NCBI GenBank assembly: GCA_902803685.1
Contig: CADCQR010000024.1
Span: forward strand, 1 to 52,967
Origin: an uncultured Erysipelotrichaceae bacterium
Lineage (GTDB): Bacteria; Bacillota_I; Bacilli_A; RF39; UBA660
Reading direction: 5' to 3'
DNA: 52,967 nucleotides
The notes beneath the pieces are model-generated. The model was not told the DNA's origin, ran no database searches, and worked only from the letters and a program-made list of their open reading frames with translations. The translations under genes were made by a program, and so were the position numbers. Position 1 is the stretch's first letter. Each line of letters opens with the position of its first letter. Positions 41,808 through 52,634 of the stretch are shown in pieces.

Positions 41808-43232
41808 TTATTTATTTAATTCCTCAAGTAAAATATCCATGGCTATCTTTGGATTAACAGAGCCTTTTGTTTCTTTCATAATCTGTCCCATTAAATATTT
41901 AACAGCTCTATCATGTCCTGCCTTATAATCATCAACAGATGCCTTGTTAACTAGTATGACTTTATTTACTATATCATTAATAATTGAATTATCTGTTATA
42001 TTTTGTACTCCACTATTATCTAAAATACTTTTTATTGAATCTGTTGAAGTCATTACATTCTCCAATACATCTTTTAAATTTTTTGATGAAAGTGTTCCAT
42101 CAGATACCATATCTACTAATTCAATAAATCTTTCTTGTGTTAGTGATGTTTCATTAATATTCTTTTCGCTCTTATTCAAGTAAGCAGATATATCCCCTAG
42201 TAGTAAATTTGATGCTACTTTAAAGTTAATATCTTTATCTAAAATACCATTTAAATAATCAGAAAGTGTCCTGTTTTGAATTAGTTTTATAGCATTAGTC
42301 TCCAAAATTCCTTTTTCAATGTATATCGTTTTTCGCTCTTCTGGAAGCATTGGGATTGTTTTGACTACTCTTTCAATCATCTCATCTGTTATATATACAA
42401 AAGGGATGTCTGGCTCTGGAAAATATCTATAGTCATTGCCGGTCTCTTTTACTCGCATAAGTACTGTATCTTGTAGCTTATCATCATACCTTCTAGTCTG
42501 GGCTTTAAATATTTCTCCGGTGTCAAGCATTTTTGATTGACGCTCAATTTCCTTATCAATACCAATTTTAACATTTGAAATCGAACCAATATTTTTAATT
42601 TCTACTTTGGTACCAAAAGGATCACTCTCAGCTTTTCTAATTGATACGTTAGCGTCGGCTCTCATGGAACCCTCTTCCATTTTGCAATCAGATACATCAC
42701 TATAAAATAGCAATTCTTTTAGTTTCTCTAAATATAATTTTGCTTCTGTGCTTGTTTTTATGCATGGTTTTGTTACTATTTCAATTAGAGGTACTCCTGC
42801 TCTGTTGAAATCAAGTAGAGTTTTATCTGATCTATGGGTGCTTTTACAAGTATCTTCCTCGATATGCATTTCTTCAATGCAGATTTTCTTTTTTTCTCCA
42901 TTATCGTCAATTTCAACATATCCATCATAACCAATAGGCGTTCTTGCCTGGGTTATTTGATAATTTTTAGAGTTGTCTGGATAAAAATAGTTTTTTCGAT
43001 CAAAGTGCATTTTTCTTCTTATTTTGCAATTTAATACAGTGGCAGCTTTGATTGCTAAGTTTAAAACTTCTTCATTTAGTGTTGGTAAAGTACCTGGATA
43101 TCCTAAATCAATAACATTAGTTAATGAGTTAGCCATTTGACCATATCCATTAGTGGAATCAGAAAATATTTTTGTTTTTGTTTTTAATTCAACATGCACT
43201 TCAATACCGATTGTTGGAATATAAGATGACAT
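41808..43232 (-). CDS. gatB: Aspartyl/glutamyl-tRNA amidotransferase subunit B
   Basis: 474 residues, full length for the family. The N-terminal signature is IGIEVHVELKTKTKIFS, with DFNRAGVPLIEIVTKP, CKMEEGSMRADANVSIR and DYRYFPEPDIPFVYI following. The C-terminal YqeY-like tail ends VKYLMGQIMKETKGSVNPKIA. With GatA and GatC it turns Glu-tRNA(Gln) or Asp-tRNA(Asn) into the amide form; this subunit binds the tRNA and activates the misacylated residue with ATP. Its ATG shares bases with the gatA stop, so the genes are coupled. Last gene of gatCAB. Confidence 0.97.
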   Translation of the reverse strand: MSSYIPTIGIEVHVELKTKTKIFSDSTNGYGQMANSLTNVIDLGYPGTLPTLNEEVLNLAIKAATVLNCKIRRKMHFDRKNYFYPDNSKNYQITQARTPIGYDGYVEIDDNGEKKKICIEEMHIEEDTCKSTHRSDKTLLDFNRAGVPLIEIVTKPCIKTSTEAKLYLEKLKELLFYSDVSDCKMEEGSMRADANVSIRKAESDPFGTKVEIKNIGSISNVKIGIDKEIERQSKMLDTGEIFKAQTRRYDDKLQDTVLMRVKETGNDYRYFPEPDIPFVYITDEMIERVVKTIPMLPEERKTIYIEKGILETNAIKLIQNRTLSDYLNGILDKDINFKVASNLLLGDISAYLNKSEKNINETSLTQERFIELVDMVSDGTLSSKNLKDVLENVMTSTDSIKSILDNSGVQNITDNSIINDIVNKVILVNKASVDDYKAGHDRAVKYLMGQIMKETKGSVNPKIAMDILLEELNK

Positions 43233-44683
43233 TACTTTTCACCTCCATTTGGATTTAGGGCTAAGTCTAATTTTTTCTCAATAAAACTTGCTAATTTATA
43301 TATCTTGGATTCTTCAAAAGAGTTACCTATAATCTGCATTCCTATAGGCATATGGTTTTTGTCAAAACCTATTGGTAGATTCAAGCCTGGTAAGCCAGCC
43401 ATATTAACAGGTATTACAAGTACATCATCCATAAAGCTTTTTAGGGCATCATCCATAGGGTCTGTTAAGTCATAAGCCGTAGTTGTAGTGGTTGGTCCGA
43501 TTATTAAATCATAAGATGAGAAGGCTTTCTTAAATTCCTTTTGCATATCATCTCTTATAGATAATGCTTTATCGTAATAAACTTTCGCATTATTTCCGCT
43601 TAACAAATATGCCCCGACCATAATTCTACGCTTTACTTCATCGCCAAAGCCTTTTCCTCTTGTTTCATAGTACAGATCATCAATGCTAGCTGGATTTTCT
43701 TCTGAATAACCATATCTAATTCCATCAAATCTAGCTAAATTTGAACTGGCTTCTCCCATAGCTATGATTTGATAAAGTGTCATGGCATTCTCTAAATATT
43801 TAATATCTATATAATCAACTGTAGCTCCACTTTTTTCTAGCAATTTTACAATCTTATCTAAAGCTTCTTTTATTTCATCTGAAACGATGTCACTGATAAA
43901 ATAATTCGGTATTGCAATCTTCATTCCAGAGATATTTTCACCTATTAACCTTGTAAAATCTTCTACATCTACATGAGCAGATGTCAAATCTTTTTCATCT
44001 CTACCCGCAATGACATTTAGAAGCAAGGCGTTTTCATATACATTTCTTGTCATTGGACCAATCTGATCTAAACTAGAAGCAAAAGCAACTAATCCGTATC
44101 TTGATACTCTTCCATATGTTGGTTTCATACCAACAATTCCAGTATAAGCTGCTGGTTGTCTAATAGAACCTCCTGTATCGGAGCCTAGGGCAAATAATAC
44201 ATCTCTAGCAGCGATAGTCGTTGCTGACCCACCTGAAGAGCCACCGGATATTTTATCTTTATTCCAAGGATTCCTTGGGGCTCCAAAATAACTGGTTCTT
44301 GAAGATGAACCCATAGCAAATTCATCCATGTTTGTTTTTCCGACAATTATCATATTTTTAGCTTCTATTTTTTCTACTATGGTTGCGTTGTATATAGGAA
44401 CAAAATTTTCAAGTATTTTAGATCCACATGTTGTTCTTAAACCTTTAGTTATCATATTATCTTTGATAGCTATTGGCAAACCAAATAGAATATTATCAAC
44501 TTCTTTTTCTTCTAATTCTTTAGCTCTTTTTATAGCAGCTTCTTTGTTTAATGTTATATAGGCATTTAATTCACTATGATTTTCTATACGTTCAAAAGCC
44601 TCATTAACTAAGTCAATGGGTTTAACTGTTTTATCTTTTAGCAATTTGTTTATTTCTTCAATACTTTTGTCAAGATATCCCAT
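43232..44683 (-). CDS. gatA: Aspartyl/glutamyl-tRNA amidotransferase subunit A
   Basis: About 483 residues. The amidase-signature catalytic triad is visible: Lys in LFGLPIAIKDN, and Ser residues in ISGGSSGGSATT and ALGSDTGGSIRQPA. IGPTTTTTAYDL and VIPVNMAGLPGLNLPIG near the C-terminus are also typical. It releases ammonia from glutamine and passes it to GatB. ATG 44683 lies 1 nt after the gatC stop and has GAGGG upstream; the longer GTG start at 44698 would overlap gatC and is less likely. Confidence 0.97.
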   Translation of the reverse strand: MGYLDKSIEEINKLLKDKTVKPIDLVNEAFERIENHSELNAYITLNKEAAIKRAKELEEKEVDNILFGLPIAIKDNMITKGLRTTCGSKILENFVPIYNATIVEKIEAKNMIIVGKTNMDEFAMGSSSRTSYFGAPRNPWNKDKISGGSSGGSATTIAARDVLFALGSDTGGSIRQPAAYTGIVGMKPTYGRVSRYGLVAFASSLDQIGPMTRNVYENALLLNVIAGRDEKDLTSAHVDVEDFTRLIGENISGMKIAIPNYFISDIVSDEIKEALDKIVKLLEKSGATVDYIDIKYLENAMTLYQIIAMGEASSNLARFDGIRYGYSEENPASIDDLYYETRGKGFGDEVKRRIMVGAYLLSGNNAKVYYDKALSIRDDMQKEFKKAFSSYDLIIGPTTTTTAYDLTDPMDDALKSFMDDVLVIPVNMAGLPGLNLPIGFDKNHMPIGMQIIGNSFEESKIYKLASFIEKKLDLALNPNGGEK

Positions 44684-44684
44684 T

Positions 44685-44993
44685 TTATGCGCCCTCACTT
44701 TCGCCTATAACTACTGGTACTGATATATAATTTCCAGAGTGTCTTGGAGCATTTCCTATAACTTCTTTTGGGTTAAGCATAGTGCCCTCAATATCTTTAC
44801 GTAATGTTGTATCTGACTCCCATGGAGCTATTAATATTTCTTCATCAAAGCTCTGCACGTCATTTATCTTTTCTATCTCATTAAGCAGCTGTTTAAGCTG
44901 TACTCTATATTTTTCTATTTCTTTATCCGTAAGTTTAATTTTTGCTAATTGTGCAACATGCAATACTTCTTCGCGTGTTAATTTTTCTTCCAT
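44685..44993 (-). CDS. gatC: Aspartyl/glutamyl-tRNA amidotransferase subunit C
   Basis: About 102 residues. LTREEVLHVAQLAKIKLTD is the family start, followed by LKQLLNEIEKINDV and a C-terminal PRHSGNYISVPVVIGESEGA. It stabilises the GatA-GatB complex. ATG 44993 was chosen because GGAGGAGG lies 8 nt upstream; the upstream ATG 45011 would include the SD itself in the gene. First gene of the operon. Confidence 0.95.
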   Translation of the reverse strand: MEEKLTREEVLHVAQLAKIKLTDKEIEKYRVQLKQLLNEIEKINDVQSFDEEILIAPWESDTTLRKDIEGTMLNPKEVIGNAPRHSGNYISVPVVIGESEGA

Positions 44994-45020
44994 TAAGTAT
45001 GCCTCCTCCATAACGTTACT

Positions 45021-45049
45021 ATTATAGCACTTATAAATATGGTTGTAAA
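45021..45049 (-). promoter_or_regulatory. Promoter of gatCAB
   Basis: On the minus strand TTTACA (45049-45044), a 17-nt spacer and TATAAT (45026-45021), close before the gatC SD. Confidence 0.78.
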
Positions 45050-45064
45050 TTCAACAGAAAAATA

Positions 45065-45091
45065 AAAAAGAGTGACTATATTTAGTTACTC
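45065..45091 (-). terminator. Intrinsic terminator upstream of gatCAB
   Basis: On the minus strand GAGT, one mismatch, ACT, loop and AGT, one mismatch, ACTC form a short stem followed by TTTTTTA. It overlaps the stop codon of the gene at 45082-45774. Confidence 0.6.
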
Positions 45092-45774
45092 GATTCAATA
45101 AAGCAGTTGTTTAAATATACTTCATTGGGTGACTCTTCTGTTCCTATTTTGAATACATCTATCGTTCCAATAAGATAGACTCCATTTTCTATATTATCTT
45201 TTTTATTCACTCTATTACATTTCAAATTTAGTGTATATTTTCCACCATCATCATAATATTGAAATGCATATTCATTGTTGATTTCTCTTTGAGTAGTTTT
45301 TATTTTTACATACTTTTTATGATATTTTTTTGAAGTTAACTTATAATTGTTTTCAAACTCTATTGCTAAATCAAAATCTTCTATATTCAATGGTGTATCG
45401 TTATACTTCAATGACCACGGTCCTATTTCCTTATCACGTCTTCCAATAGTCTGATTATAGGCAATAACTTTATATCCTAAACCAAAATATATTTCTGTAC
45501 CGCCATCATCATATATTGCTGTCTTAATAGCAAAAATAGGCTTTTTATTGTATCGCTGCACTAATATTGTATCCGCAGAAATAATAATTAAGATAACGAA
45601 AATGATAATAGATATATTGTTAATTATTTTGTTATAAAAATTATATCTGTCTCTTGAATTTTGAAATTTTTCTATCGAATAACCTTCTGGTAAAGTTTTT
45701 ATAATTTGCGGTGTAAAATAATTGTCACTTTGTCTTTTTATATTTTTTTCTTTAAAAAATTTTGCCATAGACAC
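45082..45774 (-). CDS. Single-helix membrane protein of unknown function
   Basis: 230 residues. A charged cytoplasmic N-terminus of about 50 residues (FFKEKNIKRQSDNYF, TLPEGYSIEKFQNSRDRYN) precedes one helix (ISIIIFVILIIISADTILV) and an extracellular beta-rich domain (YDDGGTEIYFGLGYKVIAYN, YQYYDDGGKYTLNLKCNR-like strands). No family recognised. The start is probably GTG 45774, 8 nt after AGAGG; ATG 45768 is 14 nt away. It sits between ligA and gatCAB as its own small unit. Confidence 0.65.
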   Translation of the reverse strand: MSMAKFFKEKNIKRQSDNYFTPQIIKTLPEGYSIEKFQNSRDRYNFYNKIINNISIIIFVILIIISADTILVQRYNKKPIFAIKTAIYDDGGTEIYFGLGYKVIAYNQTIGRRDKEIGPWSLKYNDTPLNIEDFDLAIEFENNYKLTSKKYHKKYVKIKTTQREINNEYAFQYYDDGGKYTLNLKCNRVNKKDNIENGVYLIGTIDVFKIGTEESPNEVYLNNCFIESSN

Positions 45775-45814
45775 ATCTACTGCCTCTCTCGTTGCATATT
45801 ATAACACGAATATA

Positions 45815-47822
<2,008 letters not shown>

Positions 47823-47852
47823 CTAATCTTTAATTACATATCACTATCTCTT

Positions 47853-47881
47853 ATTATATAGAACAAAAATATAAAAAGCAA
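47853..47881 (-). promoter_or_regulatory. Promoter of ligA
   Basis: On the minus strand TTGCTT (47881-47876), a 17-nt spacer and TATAAT (47858-47853), directly after the hairpin of the upstream gene. Confidence 0.75.
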
Positions 47882-47902
47882 AAAAAAAGAAGTATTTACT
47901 TC
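47880..47902 (-). terminator. Intrinsic terminator after the nucleotidyltransferase gene
   Basis: On the minus strand GAAGT, loop AAAT and ACTTC are followed by nine T residues. The stem is short but the T tract is long; it overlaps the stop codon of the gene at 47896-48810. Confidence 0.7.
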
Positions 47903-48810
47903 CATAAGTTATTTGGATATTCTCCATTAGCAATATGATTACTTATAGCTTTTTTTACCGTTATTGCATCTTCCTTATAGGTAACACCATGCCATGTTGC
48001 ATGTGTCTTTATAACCTCTGTTGTCACTTTTCCATCTCTAATTAAGTCAAAAAGTAATATTGGAATCAAATATTCGCCTTTTTCCAAATTATTTTTATTA
48101 TTTGCAAAAAATACTGGAAAATTTTCTTCGATATGTTTGAATATCGTTGGAGTAAAAAGCAACATATTCATCGATACTGTGTCATCTTCATCAACCTCAA
48201 ATTGATCACCACCACACAATGGGGTAGCAACAATTTTGCCATTCGACAACCTTTCTACTGAAGATTCATCTAATCTTACTAAATTATCTCCTTCTATTTT
48301 ACATACACCACGTTTTACGGCACCTGCTTCCGTAATAGTATTCTTGACAAGATAACCAATTAAACCATAACTACTTGCATTAATATCACAATTTCTTAAG
48401 AATTCAGCACCTTTTATATAAGCATCTCTTCCATAAAAATCATCGGCATTAATAATCATAAATGGCTCATGTACTTTATCTTTACAACATAATATGGCAT
48501 GTGCTGTACCTAATGGTTTTTCTCTACCCTCTGGCAGTATACAACCAGCTGGTAAATTATCGTTCTTTTGGAAGCAATATTCAACTTTAATATGAGGCTC
48601 AACTCTAGCTCCTATTGTCTTTTTAAATATTTCAAAGTTTTCTTCTTTAATTATAAATACTATTTTATTAAATCCTGCTTTTATAGCATCATAAACAGAA
48701 TAATCAATAATAAATTCATCATTCGGTCCGAATGGCTCAATTTGTTTTAATCCTCCAAATCGGCTTCCCATTCCTGCTGCTAAAATAACTAATGTTATGT
48801 CTTTATTCAT
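47896..48810 (-). CDS. NTP_transferase-family sugar nucleotidyltransferase
   Basis: 304 residues. The N-terminal signature LVILAAGMGSRFGGLKQIEPF binds the nucleotide, and KPLGTAHAILCCKD and MIINADDFYGRDAY (metal Asp) follow, as in glucose-1-phosphate uridylyl/thymidylyltransferases. The first half is most like GalU/MurU-type enzymes, but the middle insert (TITEAGAVKRGVC, LCGGDQFEVDEDDTVSMNM) differs, so the sugar and nucleotide are not assigned. It could supply activated sugar for the surface glycan, although it lies far from that locus. AAAGGAG lies 9 nt before ATG 48810. Confidence 0.82.
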   Translation of the reverse strand: MNKDITLVILAAGMGSRFGGLKQIEPFGPNDEFIIDYSVYDAIKAGFNKIVFIIKEENFEIFKKTIGARVEPHIKVEYCFQKNDNLPAGCILPEGREKPLGTAHAILCCKDKVHEPFMIINADDFYGRDAYIKGAEFLRNCDINASSYGLIGYLVKNTITEAGAVKRGVCKIEGDNLVRLDESSVERLSNGKIVATPLCGGDQFEVDEDDTVSMNMLLFTPTIFKHIEENFPVFFANNKNNLEKGEYLIPILLFDLIRDGKVTTEVIKTHATWHGVTYKEDAITVKKAISNHIANGEYPNNLWK

Positions 48811-48863
48811 TATACATTCTCCTTTTGTTCTATTGTTTTTAAAATATCTGTTATGAGTAGATA

Positions 48864-50957
48864 TTATATTTTAGATAGTTTCTTGTGATTTTTCATTATT
48901 TTCTTTATTCCATGTGGGAGCTTAAAGGCAACAGAAATTAAGTCTCCTGACACCTCCGTTACTCTTCCTGCTCCAAAAGATTCATGATACACATAATCTC
49001 CTACTGCATATTCAACGCTTTCTTCTTTGAACATTTTATCAACAGAAACTTTTGTTTCTTGCTTTACATTTCCTTCATTATTAGTTTCTATAAGACTTGA
49101 ATCTATTTCACTAATAAATCTACTAGCTGGATTGATTTGCTCCTTACCAAAAAGTGTTCTATGTCTAGCATTAACCAAGTGTAAATCATCCTTTGCTCTA
49201 GTAATTGCTACATATGCTAAACGTCGCTCTTCCTCTAATTCACTATTGTCTAACAAACTATTAATGTGAGGAAATATTCCTTCTTCTAAACCAACTACAA
49301 ATACATGTTTAAATTCAAGCCCTTTTACTGAATGAATTGTCATCAAACTAATTTTATTAGTATCATCCTTATATTCTTCAACGTCACTTACTAAACTAAC
49401 TTCAAGAAGAAACTCTTCTAACGATATGACACCATCCTTCTCCTCAAAAGATTTGCTTATTGATTTAAATTCCTCTAAGTTTTCCAATCTTATTTCTGAT
49501 TCTAATGTCTTTTCACTCTCTAGCTCTGCTTTTAATCCTGAGGAATCTAAAACTTTTTCTATTAGCTCAGTTAAAGTTAACTCATCTTTCAAAAAAATAA
49601 GCTTCTCAATTAAATGCTTAAACTCTAACTCTTTTCCACTATGTATTGCTTCAAACAGACTAATTTCTTGATTATCAGCTTCATTTGTTAGGTTTTCTAT
49701 GGTTTTAAGCCCAATACCTCTTTTTGGTGTATTTATTACCCGAAGTAAAGATACATTATCCTTTGGATTATGAATTAATCTAAGATATGCTATCAAATCT
49801 TTTATTTCCTTCCTTGAATAGAAATAAAAACTACCTACTACCCTATATGGAATGTTTTCCTTTAAAATTTCTTCTTCTAACACACGTGATTGTGCATTAG
49901 TTCTATATAAGATTGCCATATCTTGATATGATTCACCGGCATTACTTAATTCTTTTATTTTCCTGATAACATATTGAGCTTCATCTCTTTCGTTATATGC
50001 TCTATAATACTTTATTTTTTCTCCATCATTGCGAGCTGTCCATAAGTTTTTGTCTTTTTTCATTCTATTATTTTTAATAACTTGATTAGCTGCATTTAAA
50101 ATATTACCTGTAGAGCGGTAGTTTTCTTCTAATAATATAGTCTTGGCATCACTATAATCTTTTTCAAAATTTAAGATATTTTTGTAATTAGCACCTCTAA
50201 AGCTATATATACTTTGAGAATCATCTCCGACACAAGTTATTAATCTATTCTTAGCACTAATTAATTTTGTTAATACGTATTGAGCCTCGTTAGTATCTTG
50301 GTATTCATCAATTAATATATATTTGTATACTTGTTGATATCTTTCCAAGATAGCTTTATTTTCTCTAAATAGCTTTATAGGTAATAATAGTAAGTCATCA
50401 AAATCAACAGAATTATTATTTTTTAATTTTTTTTCGTATTTTTCAAAAATTTGAACTACTACTTTCTCATAATCTGATGCCGCAATTCTGTCATAATCTT
50501 TTGGCTCCATCAATTCATTCTTACATGCGCTGATTTTACTTTTAACTGCCCGTGGATTATATATCTTAGAATCAAGATTCATATCCTTAATAATTTTTCT
50601 AATTATAGATAGAGAATCGTCACTATCCATAATTACAAAATTCGCTTCATATCCCAGTGAAGTATAATTCTCACGAAGCAACTTTAAGCCAAAGCTATGA
50701 AATGTAGATACTTGAATATTTTTAGCAACTGAACCTATCAATGAATCTATCCTATCTTTCATTTCTTGCGCCGCTTTATTTGTAAATGTAATAGCAAGTA
50801 TATTGTAAGGTGATACGCCAATTTCTTCTATTAAATAAGCTATTTTGGTAGTTAGCGTTTTGGTTTTACCAGCACCAGCGCCAGCTATAATTAATAAAGG
50901 ACCATCATTGTATAACACGGCCTCTTTTTGTTTATCATTTAAATTTGATAATTCCAT
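48864..50957 (-). CDS. pcrA: UvrD/PcrA-type 3'-5' DNA helicase
   Basis: 697 residues. LNDKQKEAVLYNDGPLLIIAG and Walker A GAGAGKTKTL open the protein. Motif Ia (AITFTNKAAQEMKDRI), motif II (ILIDEYQDTNEAQY), motif III (VGDDSQSIYSFRGA), motif IV (LEENYRST), motif V (MTIHSVKGLEFKHVFV) and motif VI (VAITRAKDDLHLV) are all present. The C-terminal Tudor-like segment (DYVYHESFGAGRVTEVSGD) is typical of PcrA in Firmicutes and binds RNA polymerase in that family. Gene order pcrA then ligA is common in this phylum; here a nucleotidyltransferase gene is inserted between them. A weak AT-rich hairpin lies just past the stop (about 48830-48863). Confidence 0.95.
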   Translation of the reverse strand: MELSNLNDKQKEAVLYNDGPLLIIAGAGAGKTKTLTTKIAYLIEEIGVSPYNILAITFTNKAAQEMKDRIDSLIGSVAKNIQVSTFHSFGLKLLRENYTSLGYEANFVIMDSDDSLSIIRKIIKDMNLDSKIYNPRAVKSKISACKNELMEPKDYDRIAASDYEKVVVQIFEKYEKKLKNNNSVDFDDLLLLPIKLFRENKAILERYQQVYKYILIDEYQDTNEAQYVLTKLISAKNRLITCVGDDSQSIYSFRGANYKNILNFEKDYSDAKTILLEENYRSTGNILNAANQVIKNNRMKKDKNLWTARNDGEKIKYYRAYNERDEAQYVIRKIKELSNAGESYQDMAILYRTNAQSRVLEEEILKENIPYRVVGSFYFYSRKEIKDLIAYLRLIHNPKDNVSLLRVINTPKRGIGLKTIENLTNEADNQEISLFEAIHSGKELEFKHLIEKLIFLKDELTLTELIEKVLDSSGLKAELESEKTLESEIRLENLEEFKSISKSFEEKDGVISLEEFLLEVSLVSDVEEYKDDTNKISLMTIHSVKGLEFKHVFVVGLEEGIFPHINSLLDNSELEEERRLAYVAITRAKDDLHLVNARHRTLFGKEQINPASRFISEIDSSLIETNNEGNVKQETKVSVDKMFKEESVEYAVGDYVYHESFGAGRVTEVSGDLISVAFKLPHGIKKIMKNHKKLSKI

Positions 50958-50980
50958 TCGACAACACTTCTTTCAATATA

Positions 50981-51009
50981 ATTATATCCTATATTATATA
51001 ATCATTCAA
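50981..51009 (-). promoter_or_regulatory. Promoter of pcrA
   Basis: On the minus strand TTGAAT (51009-51004), a 17-nt spacer and TATAAT (50986-50981). The SD before ATG 50957 is weak (GAAAGAAG). Confidence 0.75.
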
Positions 51010-51024
51010 AGAAAAGTTTGTTAT

Positions 51025-51900
51025 TTATCTTACGCCATATAAGTCCTGAAGTTCTTTATATTTACTTAACTGTTTTTCTTCCCGTTCTTTTTTTACCGCT
51101 TCTTGTCTATCTTGTTCTTTTTTCTCTCTTAACATATTTAGAAGCAATTTATAATCGTCAATAGTTAATAAATTATCATACATTGCTACCTCATTGTCTC
51201 TTTTTATAGTAGGGGTTGCTGTCTTTGTAACCTTTACTGTATATGGAGTTGGCAATTCATTAATATTAGCTGGCAATTTTTTGTTTCTATTCTTCGAAAT
51301 GTTTTTCTTTGTATATTTTTCTCTTATATTATCTCTAGTTAAATATGTAAATATGCCTTTGTATAATATTAGAAATATTACCCAAACTACAAATACTGTA
51401 CTTGATAATTCAATGATTGCTTGTGCTTTCTGGCTACTGTAAACAGATGTTTGTGAAAACACATCCAATTCCTGACTATTTATTATTGATAAAAGTACTA
51501 TCAATAGATAATTCATAATAAGATATACAAAAACATTTATACCCTTTATTATGTTTGGTGTCTTAAAATTAAATACACTAAACCATAAAATGATTGTTGT
51601 TATAATCATGGCAGCAACATATATAGCTAGATTAGGAAAATAAATAACTATAAACAAATTTTCCATAAAGTATTTAAATATATTTGATAGGCAATCTTTA
51701 TACAATATAACTATTGTTGTCAATATACCTAAATATATAAGTGCAAATAATTTTCTACTACTTTTGGCATTTTTTCTATTTGTTGTAATTAAAATAATTC
51801 CAAACATTAATAATAATACAATTGAAATGATAAAAAATACCGAAGATTTTGACATTTCAATCAAAAGTAATAATTTTTCCACAAAAGATAATGTTGCCAT
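51025..51900 (-). CDS. Multi-helix membrane protein with charged coiled-coil tail, unknown function
   Basis: 291 residues. About six helices fill residues 1-190 (VFFIISIVLLLMFGIILIT; LFALIYLGILTTIVILY; LAIYVAAMIITTIILWFSVF; VFVYLIMNYLLIVLLSII; STVFVVWVIFLILYKGIF). A cytoplasmic tail of 100 residues is rich in Lys, Arg and Glu and ends in a likely coiled coil (LREKKEQDRQEAVKKEREEK). No family recognised. It follows the sortase gene by 41 nt with a GGGGGGAAG SD before ATG 51900, so it may be in the same operon and linked to surface-protein assembly. Confidence 0.7.
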   Translation of the reverse strand: MATLSFVEKLLLLIEMSKSSVFFIISIVLLLMFGIILITTNRKNAKSSRKLFALIYLGILTTIVILYKDCLSNIFKYFMENLFIVIYFPNLAIYVAAMIITTIILWFSVFNFKTPNIIKGINVFVYLIMNYLLIVLLSIINSQELDVFSQTSVYSSQKAQAIIELSSTVFVVWVIFLILYKGIFTYLTRDNIREKYTKKNISKNRNKKLPANINELPTPYTVKVTKTATPTIKRDNEVAMYDNLLTIDDYKLLLNMLREKKEQDRQEAVKKEREEKQLSKYKELQDLYGVR

Positions 51901-51941
51901 AAATCTTCCCCCCTACTATTCTTTTTTTCTTTTTATTCTTT

Positions 51942-52634
51942 TTATCTAACCTCAACAAGCTCTGCTATATATATAGTTTGAGTTTTTGAGTCATAATTTG
52001 TACATGTTATGAGTGTTAATGTTGTTTTATCATAATTTCTATATATAGCTATAGTTCCAGTCTTATTTTGTTTATATATCTTAGTAATCTTATATACATA
52101 ATTTTTATCATTATAACTAACTATAGCTTCATCACCCTCTCCCAGTTTATGTAAGTCATTAAAAAATGCCTTCCATCCTGTTCCAGAATGTCCTGCTATT
52201 ATTAAGTTACCATTTTCAACATCAGGATATGAAGATCCGCTTACTACAAATATATTTTTCTCTACATTATTTTGAGCTGACTCCATCGCGAAAAATCCCT
52301 TTTTTAGATTGATTTTCGGTATGGATAGGTATCCTTTATATTTTTCAGTTATAGTACTTTCTTTATACTCTTTTTTTTCCTCTGGTTCAGGTTCTTTCTT
52401 CTCTATTTCAACATTTTCATTACTATCACTAGAAGCAGGTTCTGTCTCAATAACAGCGCCATCTTCTGTCTCTTTATATATTGCATTTGACATTAAATCA
52501 AATGTTGAAATTTTCATAGTTTGTATGTAATTATATGAAAGAAAGAATCCACCAAACATGATTACTAGTGCTCCGATTATAGAAATCAAGTTAGGCGAGA
52601 TTCTTTTTTCTTTTTTATTTTGCTTTTCTACCAT
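51942..52634 (-). CDS. Sortase family transpeptidase
   Basis: About 230 residues. An N-terminal membrane helix (ISIIGALVIMFGGFFLSYNYI) and a Glu/Lys-rich linker precede the catalytic domain. YLSIPKINLKKGF opens the fold, NLIIAGHSGTGW holds the catalytic His and LTLITCTNYDS the catalytic Cys. The usual Arg of the last strand (RxVV-type) seems replaced: the segment reads KTQTIYIAELVEVR. Class is uncertain. Its start overlaps the end of a Cna-B/SpaA-like surface protein gene, a typical pilin-sortase or anchor-sortase pairing. ATG 52634 was preferred to TTG 52646; the SD is weak, so translation may be coupled to the upstream gene. Confidence 0.88.
   Translation of the reverse strand: MVEKQNKKEKRISPNLISIIGALVIMFGGFFLSYNYIQTMKISTFDLMSNAIYKETEDGAVIETEPASSDSNENVEIEKKEPEPEEKKEYKESTITEKYKGYLSIPKINLKKGFFAMESAQNNVEKNIFVVSGSSYPDVENGNLIIAGHSGTGWKAFFNDLHKLGEGDEAIVSYNDKNYVYKITKIYKQNKTGTIAIYRNYDKTTLTLITCTNYDSKTQTIYIAELVEVR

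Noticed and set aside
48830..48863. AT-rich hairpin after pcrA as a terminator.
   Set aside because: The stem is about 7 bp with no GC clamp and a 9-nt loop, followed by only four T residues; too weak to call.
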